This document shows positions 1-8,240 of a stretch of 64,000 nucleotides of DNA, in pieces (within the stretch, counting starts at the first letter, position 1; every line of letters begins with the position of its first letter). The position numbers and the translations under genes were made by a program. The notes beneath the pieces are model-generated. The model worked only from the letters and a program-made list of their open reading frames with translations. It searched no databases and was not told the DNA's origin. Source of the stretch: Pedobacter sp. MC2016-24. Its GTDB lineage: Bacteria; Bacteroidota; Bacteroidia; Sphingobacteriales; Sphingobacteriaceae. The stretch covers positions 310,001 to 374,000 of the forward strand of contig NZ_JADFBX010000002.1 in the NCBI RefSeq assembly GCF_015223055.1, given 5' to 3'.

Positions 1-1056
1 TTGTCTGATAATGCAAAGAAATACAATTTGCCTTTGTTGTATGTAAACCAGGTTGGTGCGCAAACAGAAATTATCTTTGACGGCGGTTCTATGGCTTTTG
101 ATGCCCAGGGAAATTTGCTGGATGAAATGCCTTATTTTAAGGAAGATTTGAGAATTTATGAATTTGCGGAGAATGCCATTCAGGAATATAAACCGATTGA
201 GCATAAGGCTATGCCTGATATTGAGCAGATTTATGAAGCATTGGTATTGGGTATTCAAGATTATTTTGTGAAATCGGGCTTTACCAAAGCGGTACTGGGT
301 TTATCGGGCGGTATAGACTCGGCGATTGTTTGTGCTCTGGCTTGTCGTGCCCTTGGACCTGAAAATGTGATGGCAGTGCTGATGCCTTCCAAATACTCTT
401 CTGACCATTCTATCCAGGATGCATTGGATCTGGTTAAGAATTTTGGTTGCATGCATGAAATCATTGAAATTAAAGATGCTGCCGATGCCTTTGATCAGAT
501 GTTAGCTCCAGCTTTTAAAGGTTTACCTTTTAATGTTGCTGAAGAAAATATTCAGGCCAGATGCCGCGGTATTGTGGTGATGGCCATGTCCAATAAATTT
601 GGCTATATCTTATTGAATACATCAAATAAAAGTGAATGTGCAGTAGGTTATGGTACTTTATACGGAGACATGTGTGGTGCGATTGGTGTAATTGGCGATG
701 TGTATAAAACGCAGATTTATCAATTGGCACATCACATCAATAAAGACGGTATTGTAATTCCGGAGAACTCCATCGTGAAGCCGCCTTCGGCAGAATTGAG
801 ACCAGGGCAAAAAGATTCTGATTCCCTTCCGGATTACGACGTACTGGATCGAATTTTATATCAATACATTGAATTGAAACAAAGTTCCGCTTTCATCATT
901 GCACAAGGTTATGATGAAGCCCTGGTGAGAAGGATCATTAAGATGGTGAATAATGCAGAATTTAAACGTTACCAGACACCACCAATTTTAAGGGTATCAC
1001 CAAAAGCCTTTGGCATGGGCCGCAGGATGCCAATAGTAGGTAAATACCTTTCTTAA
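1..1056 (+). CDS. nadE: NAD+ synthetase (glutamine-hydrolysing), C-terminal part
   Basis: Makes NAD+ from deamido-NAD+, ATP and glutamine or ammonia, the last step of NAD synthesis, in the cytoplasm. The visible 351 residues cover the end of the glutaminase (nitrilase-like) domain and the complete synthetase domain. The ATP-pyrophosphatase P-loop SGGIDS lies near residue 102, followed by the family motifs NTSNKSE, YGDMCGAIGVIGDVYKTQ and PPSAELRPGQKDSDSLPDYD. Family members of the two-domain type are about 540 residues long, so the gene starts outside the window; the TTG at position 1 is only a Leu codon. Its stop codon overlaps the stop of the opposite-strand lnt gene. The family call is very secure. 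Confidence 0.96.
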   Translation: MSDNAKKYNLPLLYVNQVGAQTEIIFDGGSMAFDAQGNLLDEMPYFKEDLRIYEFAENAIQEYKPIEHKAMPDIEQIYEALVLGIQDYFVKSGFTKAVLGLSGGIDSAIVCALACRALGPENVMAVLMPSKYSSDHSIQDALDLVKNFGCMHEIIEIKDAADAFDQMLAPAFKGLPFNVAEENIQARCRGIVVMAMSNKFGYILLNTSNKSECAVGYGTLYGDMCGAIGVIGDVYKTQIYQLAHHINKDGIVIPENSIVKPPSAELRPGQKDSDSLPDYDVLDRILYQYIELKQSSAFIIAQGYDEALVRRIIKMVNNAEFKRYQTPPILRVSPKAFGMGRRMPIVGKYLS

Positions 1057-2675
1057 ATCTTTTTACTTAGCCATTTCCGGTAAGGGATGATCATGGCGAG
1101 TAAAAAGGCCAGGATACTTAAAGCTTTAGCGATATAATCACCGTGTTTGACGTAAAAAGTGAGGTCATCATTTAAATTGATATCGGCCTTTAGCGCAGTT
1201 CTGGTCCACCATTTACTTTGCTTGATGATGTCTCCTTTTTGGTTGATGAAGCAGGAAATCCCGGTATTGGCAGAACGTACTACATATCGTCTGGTCTCTA
1301 TAGCACGGAGTGTAGCGTACAATAAATGCTGGTCTTTTCCTGAGGTATTGCCCCACCAGCCATCATTGGTGATGATGGCTATAAACTGGGCGCCGCTTTT
1401 TACCGATTCCGCAATCCAGTTGCCCCATAAGGACTCGTAGCAAATCACTGGGGTTACGCCAATCCCGCTGTAGGCATAAAATACACCTGGATGTTCTTGC
1501 CAGCCATAACCACCCACTGTTCCACCGAAACCTTCAAATACAGGTGCTAATATGGAAAGCGCTGTGGGGAAGGGCATTTTTTCTACGCCGGGTACAAGTT
1601 TAGATTTGTGATAAAATTGTACATTGGAAGAATTTTCTATTTGTATGGCTGAGTTAAAAACATCGATATAGGTACTGTTGTCGTATTTTCTGGCAGACAA
1701 AGTTTGTTTATCTGGGTACTGTTTTACACTTTCAATACCGCTGATTAAGGTTCCGTTTTTATATTTTTCCAGGAAGCTTTGTGCAAAAAGAAAGTCGGAA
1801 TTACTGCGGATCCGGGCCTCATCTACACCGCTTGGAATGGCAGTTTCCGGCCAGATGAAATATTCAGTATTGGGTTGGGCGATGGAATCGGAAAGGTGTG
1901 TCAGTATCCGCAGCTGATCTCCGGAAGACATGCCACCGAATTTCTGGTAAGGATCAATATTGGGTTGCACAGTAACCACATTTACAGGCACTGATTTTTC
2001 GACGTACTGATTGTATTTTGAAAAAGAAAAAGCAATGGGAATCAGCACAACCAGTATCCAGCTTAATGCGGGAATTAGCTTTTTGGTGTCTTTTGCCGGG
2101 GATTTTAACCTTTTATAAAGTTCAAATGCCAGGATATTACTCAGCAAGATCCATACAGATCCCCCATAAATCCCGGTATAATCATACCACTGTGCCAGCT
2201 GGTGCATCCCAGATAGCCCATTGCCCAGTGTCATCCATGGAAAAGCCAGATCCCAGGTTTGGTGCAGGTATTCCATGGCAATGTAAAAGCAAATCAGACC
2301 AGTGTAAGCTGTGATTTTACCAGTAACCAGGTTTAAACGGTAATAGAGCCAGAAGGCAAAAGTCATTAATAAAGCACCCAGTCCGAATGGAATTAAGGAT
2401 ACGAAAATGGCCACCACAGCGGGATTGACTGCACTGATGGCATTGTATACCCAATAGATGGAGGCTGTATTCCAGACCAGGAAGGTTAAGCCCGCGGTAA
2501 GAAATACCCGCTTTCCGGTTTTGGCTGCTTTTTGATCAAAGATGTGCTTTAAGGCAATAAATAAAGGAACCAGACCTACCAGTAATATCGGTGTGGTATA
2601 AGGTATTGGCGGCCATGCCAGCCACATTAGAAATGAACTGAGCAGGGCCAGCAATACGGTATTTTTCGTTTTCAT
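1053..2675 (-). CDS. lnt: Apolipoprotein N-acyltransferase
   Basis: Transfers an acyl chain from phospholipid to the N-terminal diacylglyceryl-Cys of lipoproteins in the inner membrane. At 540 residues it is near the usual 510-550. About seven hydrophobic segments occupy residues 1-220 and one closes the C-terminus; between them is the nitrilase-like domain. The catalytic triad is recognisable as Glu in WPETAIPSG (about 277), Lys in KSKLVPGVEKMPF (about 360) and Cys in VICYESLWG (about 410), matching Glu/Lys/Cys of the E. coli enzyme. The PH-domain gene ends up just upstream, 8 bases away on the same strand, so the two may be co-transcribed. The many lipoproteins encoded in this window are its expected substrates. 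Confidence 0.95.
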   Translation of the reverse strand: MKTKNTVLLALLSSFLMWLAWPPIPYTTPILLVGLVPLFIALKHIFDQKAAKTGKRVFLTAGLTFLVWNTASIYWVYNAISAVNPAVVAIFVSLIPFGLGALLMTFAFWLYYRLNLVTGKITAYTGLICFYIAMEYLHQTWDLAFPWMTLGNGLSGMHQLAQWYDYTGIYGGSVWILLSNILAFELYKRLKSPAKDTKKLIPALSWILVVLIPIAFSFSKYNQYVEKSVPVNVVTVQPNIDPYQKFGGMSSGDQLRILTHLSDSIAQPNTEYFIWPETAIPSGVDEARIRSNSDFLFAQSFLEKYKNGTLISGIESVKQYPDKQTLSARKYDNSTYIDVFNSAIQIENSSNVQFYHKSKLVPGVEKMPFPTALSILAPVFEGFGGTVGGYGWQEHPGVFYAYSGIGVTPVICYESLWGNWIAESVKSGAQFIAIITNDGWWGNTSGKDQHLLYATLRAIETRRYVVRSANTGISCFINQKGDIIKQSKWWTRTALKADINLNDDLTFYVKHGDYIAKALSILAFLLAMIIPYRKWLSKKI

Positions 2676-2683
2676 GAACAGGC

Positions 2684-3349
2684 TTATAGAGCGTCCAGTA
2701 TATCGGCTTTTTTAGCCTCATATTCATCCTGCGTGATCAGGTGCTTGTCGTACAAGGTTTTTAGTTTTCTTAGTTTAAGTGTGGTTTCATCTTCCGGTTC
2801 TTCGACATGAACTTCCGGTGCCGGTGTAAATACAGGGGCAGGAGGCGGCATGAAAGCTTGTGGCTCTTCAATTGGTGCAGTTTCAGGACTCACTGCATTT
2901 ACGGTAACCGGCGATGCTGAAGGACGTCTCTCTTCCAGATCCTTGATCCGGGCTTGTTCTTTAAAGCTTTCCAGTTGCTCGTAAGCGGCCTGGTATAATT
3001 TGCGGGCCTGGACTTTGGGGATATATTCGGTGATGATGTTTTCGCCATGCAAAGGCACACAGATGAATTTAGAGCCAAAAAGTTCTTCTTTAAAAGAGAC
3101 TTCTTTGATGCTTTTCCAGGAAATGTCTTTAAAATTCATGGTGATACCAAAATTACCCGGCTCACAATAAAAGATTCTTTTATTACTAACCGCAATACAG
3201 TCTGGTAGCAGGTTTACTGCCGGTTTTTTCTGTACTGCCAGGTAAATCAGCTCTTCGCTGGTGGTTAACATGTCATTTAACTTCCCTAAAACTTTTTCAA
3301 CGGCCTTAGGATCTTGTTCGTCACTTAAAAATCTATCTATTAATATCAT
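2684..3349 (-). CDS. PH-like domain protein with C-terminal SHOCT motif
   Basis: A 221-residue soluble protein of unknown role. Residues about 25-125 resemble a bacterial PH domain (beta-rich, with LPDCIAVSNKRIFYCEPG and FKDISWKSIKEVSF). A Pro/Glu-rich linker spans about 140-190. The last 30 residues, LRKLKTLYDKHLITQDEYEAKKADIL, are a SHOCT motif, a short helical module often found at the ends of such proteins and thought to aid oligomerisation. No signal peptide or membrane helix is seen. It sits immediately upstream of lnt in the same direction; a link to the envelope is only a guess. Domain calls are by eye. Confidence 0.8.
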   Translation of the reverse strand: MILIDRFLSDEQDPKAVEKVLGKLNDMLTTSEELIYLAVQKKPAVNLLPDCIAVSNKRIFYCEPGNFGITMNFKDISWKSIKEVSFKEELFGSKFICVPLHGENIITEYIPKVQARKLYQAAYEQLESFKEQARIKDLEERRPSASPVTVNAVSPETAPIEEPQAFMPPPAPVFTPAPEVHVEEPEDETTLKLRKLKTLYDKHLITQDEYEAKKADILDAL

Positions 3350-3394
3350 GATGTTTCTTTATAAGAATTTGCTATGCTTTATCAAAAATTGAAC

Positions 3395-4108
3395 CTAATC
3401 TTCGTCGGTTTTGTATTTATTCTTCTTTTTAACTCGTTCTTCTGCTCCGGCAATACAAATTACAAATTCTCCTTTTAATATATTGTTTTCAAAATGTGAT
3501 TTTATCTCTGTCAGTGTTCCCCTGACGGTTTCTTCGTAAAGTTTGGTCAGCTCCCGACTTACCGAGGCTTGTCTGTCTGCGCCCAGGTATTGTGCAAACT
3601 CTTCCAGAGTTTTGAGTAGGCGGTGCGGACTTTCATAAAAGATCATGGTCCTTTCTTCGTCCGCCAGTTTTTTGAAGCGTGTCTGGCGTCCTTTTTTTAC
3701 CGGTAAAAAGCCTTCAAATACAAAAGCGTCACAAGGTAAACCAGAATTGACAAGGGCCGGAACAAAAGCCGTAGCTCCTGGTAAGCACTCTACTTCGAGT
3801 TCATGTTTCAGGGTTTCCCTGACGAGGAAAAAGCCGGGATCGGAAATCGCCGGGGTACCTGCATCAGAAATCAAGGCCACATTTTTCCCTTCTTTAAGGA
3901 AGCGGATGATCTCTGAGGTAGCCTGATGCTCGTTATGCTGGTGATGAGAATAGGCTTTTTTGTCGATACCGAAGTGTTTTAACATGGGGGCACTGGTACG
4001 GGTATCTTCTGCCAAAATGATATCGGCTTCTTTTAAAATCCTGATGGCCCTGAAGGTCATATCTTCCAGGTTGCCAATTGGCGTAGGAACAAGAAAAAGT
4101 TTACCCAT
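3395..4108 (-). CDS. rsmI: 16S rRNA (cytidine-1402-2'-O)-methyltransferase
   Basis: Methylates the ribose of C1402 in the 16S rRNA decoding centre using S-adenosylmethionine. The 237-residue protein starts with the tetrapyrrole-methylase-type motif LFLVPTPIGNLEDMTFRAI and contains LAEDTRTSAPMLKHFGI, SDAGTPAISDPGF, LPGATAFVPALVNSGLP and YESPHRLLKTLEEF, all hallmarks of RsmI. It is slightly short at the C-terminus compared with about 280-residue relatives, ending in a Lys-rich tail (KKKNKYK), as many Bacteroidota versions do. It is divergent from serS, with 145 bases between the two starts. Confidence 0.95.
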   Translation of the reverse strand: MGKLFLVPTPIGNLEDMTFRAIRILKEADIILAEDTRTSAPMLKHFGIDKKAYSHHQHNEHQATSEIIRFLKEGKNVALISDAGTPAISDPGFFLVRETLKHELEVECLPGATAFVPALVNSGLPCDAFVFEGFLPVKKGRQTRFKKLADEERTMIFYESPHRLLKTLEEFAQYLGADRQASVSRELTKLYEETVRGTLTEIKSHFENNILKGEFVICIAGAEERVKKKNKYKTDED

Positions 4109-4229
4109 TTGAATTTACGGTTTACGATTTAAGAATTTTGATTGGTCATGCGAGGTTCCAAATTTATGAATTAAGGTTAAGCTCAGCCTAAAAATCGTAA
4201 TTCTTCAATCTAAATTCGTAAATCAATCT

Positions 4230-4237
4230 TATCTTTG
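4230..4237 (+). promoter_or_regulatory. Possible -7 promoter box for serS
   Basis: TATCTTTG matches the Bacteroidota housekeeping -7 consensus TAnnTTTG and lies 16 bases before the serS ATG. No good -33 TTG is visible at the expected distance, so this is tentative. Confidence 0.35.
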
Positions 4238-4253
4238 TTTAAAAAAATAAATA

Positions 4254-5525
4254 ATGTTGCAAGTTAACTATATCCGCGAAAATAGAGAGAAAGTTTTGGA
4301 AGGCTTAGGCCTGAGAAACTTCAGGCAACCTGAACTGGTTGATGAAATTATTAAAACCGATGAGGAAAGAAGACAAATTCAAACTTCATTGGACAATCTC
4401 TCTGCGGCGGCTAATTCGAGTGCTAAACAGATTGGCGAGTTAATGCGTAACGGTAAAAAAGAAGAAGCTGAGGCATTGAAAGCTGAAACCGGTACCAATA
4501 AAGAGCAAATCAAAAATTTGTCAGAGGAGCTTTCTGGTGTTGAAGCCAAATTGCATACTTTGCTGGTTCAATTGCCTAATTTACCTTACCATCTGGTAAA
4601 ATCAGGAAGCACGCCTGAAGAAAATGAGGTAGTTTATGAGCATGGTGAGCCAGCTGAATTGCATGAAAAAGCAATTCCACATTGGGAATTGACCGCCAAG
4701 TATGATATTATAGATTTTGAACTTGGTACTAAAATTACCGGGGCTGGTTTTCCGGTGTATAAAGGTAAAGGTGCCCGTTTACAAAGGGCATTGATCAATT
4801 TCTTTTTAGACCGTGCTACAGCAGCAGGTTATAAAGAAATGCAGGTACCTCACCTGGTTAATGCGGCTTCTGGTTTTGGAACGGGACAATTGCCGGATAA
4901 AGAAGGGCAGATGTACCATTCTACGGTAGATGATTTATACCTTATTCCTACGGCAGAAGTTCCTGTAACCAATTTGTACAGGGATGTGATTTTAAAAGAA
5001 GAGGAATTGCCGGTTAAAAACACGGCATATACACCTTGTTTTCGTAGGGAGGCAGGCTCTTATGGTGCGCATGTTCGTGGTTTGAACCGCTTACACCAGT
5101 TTGATAAAGTAGAAGTAGTACAGGTGGTACACCCGGATCACTCTTACCAGGTATTGGAAGAGATGAGTGCATATGTTCAGTCTTTGCTTCAGGAATTGGG
5201 CCTGCACTACCGTGTTTTACGTTTATGTGCTGGTGATATGGGCTTTACCTCTGCGATGACTTACGATATGGAAGTTTGGAGTGCCGCGCAACAACGCTGG
5301 TTAGAGGTTTCTTCTGTTTCTAATTTTGAAACCTATCAAAGTAACCGACTTAAATTGAGATTTAAAGGTGCTACGGGAAAAACACAATTGGCGCATACTT
5401 TAAATGGAAGTGCCCTGGCATTACCGAGGATTGTGGCTTCAATTCTGGAAAATAATCAAACCGAAAAAGGAATTAGAATTCCGGAAGTATTGGTTAAATA
5501 TACCGGATTCGAGTATATCGATTAA
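4254..5525 (+). CDS. serS: Serine--tRNA ligase
   Basis: Class II aminoacyl-tRNA synthetase that charges tRNA-Ser in the cytoplasm. At 423 residues it has the usual length. The N-terminal long antiparallel coiled coil (about 25-105) binds the tRNA variable arm. The catalytic core carries motif 2 as CFRREAGSYGAHVRGLNRLH and motif 3 as AHTLNGSALALPRIVASILE. It starts at ATG 4254, downstream of an AT-rich leader, and is monocistronic: a hairpin terminator follows directly. No unusual feature was seen. Confidence 0.97.
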   Translation: MLQVNYIRENREKVLEGLGLRNFRQPELVDEIIKTDEERRQIQTSLDNLSAAANSSAKQIGELMRNGKKEEAEALKAETGTNKEQIKNLSEELSGVEAKLHTLLVQLPNLPYHLVKSGSTPEENEVVYEHGEPAELHEKAIPHWELTAKYDIIDFELGTKITGAGFPVYKGKGARLQRALINFFLDRATAAGYKEMQVPHLVNAASGFGTGQLPDKEGQMYHSTVDDLYLIPTAEVPVTNLYRDVILKEEELPVKNTAYTPCFRREAGSYGAHVRGLNRLHQFDKVEVVQVVHPDHSYQVLEEMSAYVQSLLQELGLHYRVLRLCAGDMGFTSAMTYDMEVWSAAQQRWLEVSSVSNFETYQSNRLKLRFKGATGKTQLAHTLNGSALALPRIVASILENNQTEKGIRIPEVLVKYTGFEYID

Positions 5526-5546
5526 AAAAAATAAAGCTGTTTTGAG

Positions 5547-5588
5547 AAGGGGAGTGTGCCATTAATTTTGGCGCAGTCCCCTTTTTAT
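5547..5588 (+). terminator. Intrinsic terminator after serS
   Basis: Arms 5547-5560 and 5570-5583 pair over 14 positions with one mismatch and one G-U pair, with a 9-base loop. A run of T interrupted by one A follows. It lies 21 bases past the serS stop codon. Confidence 0.8.
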
Positions 5589-5749
5589 TTTTGTATTTGT
5601 TCATAACTTTTGTTACATTTAGGTGTAGTATAAAGTCTTTATAATAAGTTTGTTGAGCTGATCCCTGTTGCTTACGCCTTTCCCCATACCTATTCTATCC
5701 GGTCTTTTTGTGTTAAGAATGAACCCTCATCTATTTCATTTTGCAACCT

Positions 5750-7099
5750 ATGAATTTACAAAAGTCAAAATTAGCGCTGCTCTTCAGTTTGCCGGTGCTT
5801 TTATATGCAACGGCATTTGCACAAACGCCGGTTCCGGATAAAGTACTTCAAAATGCATCGCTTCAGGAGGTGATTGATTACGCCCTGAACCATAAACCAG
5901 GAGTAAAGCAATCCCTGATTGATGAGGAAATTGGTGAAAGGGATATCAAATCTGCATTATCAGGTTGGTTCCCGCAGATTACGGGCAACGCCAATTTTAA
6001 TGATAACTTAAAACAGGCCGTAAATGCGCTAACGACCAATGGCCAGACACAATACATTACGTTTGGCTCCAAATATACTTCCAGTTTTACATTGCAAGCC
6101 GATCAGCAATTTTTAAATGCAGGCTTAATACAGGCATCTAAGGCAGCCAAATTTTATAGACAGCAATACAAACAGAATACGGAAAATACCAAAATCACTA
6201 CGATTGTGAATGTGAGTAAAGGTTTTTACGATATCCTGACCAGTAAAGAGCAATTGAACATCATTAATGAAAACATTGCCCGTTTGGAGAAGCAATTGAA
6301 AGATGCAAAATCGCAATATGAAGTCGGACTGGTGGATAAAACGGATTACCAGCGCGCGCAGATTAGTCTGAGTAATTCTAAGGCCGATAAAAAGCGTACT
6401 GAAGAATTGATGAAATATAAATATGCTTACCTGCAGGAATTGATCGGCTACGGAAATGACAGGCAGTTGAGTCTTAATTTCAATGCGAGCAGTATGGAAA
6501 AAGAAATTTTATTGGATACCACGCAGCAAGCTACCTACGAAAATCGGGTTGAGTATCGGTTATTGCAAACCCAAAAGCAATTGCAGCAATTAAATACCAG
6601 TTACAACAAATGGACGTATTTACCCACGGTTTCCGGCTTTTTAAATTACAACTGGAATTACCTGAACAATAGCTTTAGTGATTTATATGACCAGAATTTC
6701 CCGAGTTCCATATTCGGATTAAAACTGAGCATACCAATTTTCTTGGGCACAAAACGTACCCAGGAAATCCGGAAATCGGAGTTGATGGAGCGCAGGATTG
6801 ACCTGGATCTGCTGCAAGCAAAAAATCAGATCAATACACAGTACCAGCAAGCGATGGCCACGTATAAGGCTAACCTGAACGATTGGAAAACGGCTGCCGC
6901 CAATGTGGAGATTTCCCGCCAGGTATACAATACGATTAAGTTGCAGTATGATGAGGGGATTAAAGCTTATCTGGATCTGATGACCTCTGAAACAGACCTT
7001 CGGACTGCGCAGCTCAATTATTTAAATTCATTGTACAGCCTGCTTTCTTCTAAACTGGATGTACAGCAAGCATTAGGAACAATTACCGTAAACCAATAA
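5750..7099 (+). CDS. TolC-family outer membrane efflux protein
   Basis: Outer-membrane and periplasmic channel of a tripartite efflux system. A signal peptide of about 24 residues (KLALLFSLPVLLYATAFA) is followed by a mature region of two repeated TolC halves rich in long amphipathic helices, for example QLKDAKSQYEVGLVDKTDYQ and YDEGIKAYLDLMTSETDLRT. Both carry the family's typical G-xx-xxxD pattern. The ATG at 5750 is preferred to the in-frame TTG at 5741 because it gives a clean signal peptide. It is the first gene of an operon with the adaptor (7-base gap) and the RND pump. The substrate cannot be read from sequence. Confidence 0.93.
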   Translation: MNLQKSKLALLFSLPVLLYATAFAQTPVPDKVLQNASLQEVIDYALNHKPGVKQSLIDEEIGERDIKSALSGWFPQITGNANFNDNLKQAVNALTTNGQTQYITFGSKYTSSFTLQADQQFLNAGLIQASKAAKFYRQQYKQNTENTKITTIVNVSKGFYDILTSKEQLNIINENIARLEKQLKDAKSQYEVGLVDKTDYQRAQISLSNSKADKKRTEELMKYKYAYLQELIGYGNDRQLSLNFNASSMEKEILLDTTQQATYENRVEYRLLQTQKQLQQLNTSYNKWTYLPTVSGFLNYNWNYLNNSFSDLYDQNFPSSIFGLKLSIPIFLGTKRTQEIRKSELMERRIDLDLLQAKNQINTQYQQAMATYKANLNDWKTAAANVEISRQVYNTIKLQYDEGIKAYLDLMTSETDLRTAQLNYLNSLYSLLSSKLDVQQALGTITVNQ

Positions 7100-7106
7100 G
7101 CAACCG

Positions 7107-8225
7107 ATGAAGACGATTAATCATTTAAAACTAGGCATTGTTATCTTAGGGTCCATTTCTTTAGCCTCTTGTGGCGGCGGTGATCAGGCAGCGAAGCAAC
7201 AACAAGCAGGGCCGCCTCCGGCAACGCCTGTTGGAGCCTATAAAGTAACTTCACAACCTGTAACTACGGTAGATACTTATCCGGGGGTAGTTGTGGCACT
7301 TGACGAGGTAGAATTGCGTGCCCAGGTCGGGGGCTATATTACGGCCATATATGTTAAGGACGGTCAGAAAGTAAGTAAGGGGCAAAAACTATATGAGATT
7401 GACCGTACCAAATATATTGCGGCAAACAATTCAGCAAAAGCGAATTTGCAAATGGCTATGGCCAATCGGGACAAAGCGAAGAAAGATGCAGATCGTTATA
7501 CGAAACTGGCCGCACAGGATGCAATAGCCAAACAACGGGTGGATTATGCTTTGACAGATCTGGCGAATGCCGAATCTCAAGTGGAGGCTGCGAAAGCAAA
7601 CCTGTCTTCTGCGGCCAATGATTTGCAGCGTTCGATTATCGTATCTCCATTGAATGGTACTATTGGTATCTCGCAGGTTAAGCTGGGTGCATTGGTTGCT
7701 GCGGGTTCTACACTTTTAAATACGGTGTCTACCAACAATCCAATTGCAGTGGATATTTCTGTGAACCAGGCCGAGATCCCCCGCTTTTTGACTATGAAAA
7801 ATAATGCTACTGCGGTAAAAGATTCTCTTTTTAGCATACAGTTGCAGGATGGTAGTATGTACCATCGACAAGGTAAAATTGTAACGATCGACCGGGCAGT
7901 TGATCCTTCTACAGGAACCATTAAGGTTCGGATCAGTTATCCCAATGAAGGAAACCGGCTAATTGCAGGCATGACAGTCAATCTGCAGGCCTTGAATAAA
8001 TCTGCCGAAAACGAATTGGTCATTCCATACAAGGCGGTAATGGAACAATTGGGAGAATATAATGTATATGTGGTGGGAGACAGCAGTAAGGCGCAACAAC
8101 GGATCATCAAGTTGGGTAAGCAGTTCGATCAGCGTGTGGTGGTTAAAGAGGGACTGAAAGCGGGGGAAACAATTGTTACCGATGGCGCACAGAATGTACG
8201 ACCAGGAGCCGTAGTTAAATTTTAA
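7107..8225 (+). CDS. RND efflux periplasmic adaptor (membrane fusion lipoprotein)
   Basis: Links the inner-membrane pump to the TolC channel (HlyD/AcrA family). The 372-residue protein has a lipoprotein signal ending in LASC (Cys near 22), so it is probably lipid-anchored. A biotinyl-lipoyl-like half (VELRAQVGGYITAIYVKDGQKVSKGQKLYEIDRTKY) is followed by a helical hairpin (about 115-175), the second lipoyl half (IVSPLNGTIGISQVKLGALV), a beta-barrel and a membrane-proximal domain ending GAQNVRPGAVVKF. It is the middle gene of the efflux operon, with 15 bases to the pump gene. Confidence 0.94.
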   Translation: MKTINHLKLGIVILGSISLASCGGGDQAAKQQQAGPPPATPVGAYKVTSQPVTTVDTYPGVVVALDEVELRAQVGGYITAIYVKDGQKVSKGQKLYEIDRTKYIAANNSAKANLQMAMANRDKAKKDADRYTKLAAQDAIAKQRVDYALTDLANAESQVEAAKANLSSAANDLQRSIIVSPLNGTIGISQVKLGALVAAGSTLLNTVSTNNPIAVDISVNQAEIPRFLTMKNNATAVKDSLFSIQLQDGSMYHRQGKIVTIDRAVDPSTGTIKVRISYPNEGNRLIAGMTVNLQALNKSAENELVIPYKAVMEQLGEYNVYVVGDSSKAQQRIIKLGKQFDQRVVVKEGLKAGETIVTDGAQNVRPGAVVKF

Positions 8226-8240
8226 AAGAATTTCAAGCTT

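Noticed and set aside
1..3. TTG at the window edge as a genuine start of nadE
   Set aside because: The protein lacks the glutaminase domain upstream; the gene is cut by the window edge.
5645..5652. TAAGTTTG as promoter of the efflux operon
   Set aside because: The -7 consensus fits, but the nearest TTG is about 32 bases upstream, too far, and no second element was found.
5741..5749. TTG start for the TolC-family gene
   Set aside because: The ATG three codons on begins a normal signal peptide and is the usual start codon.
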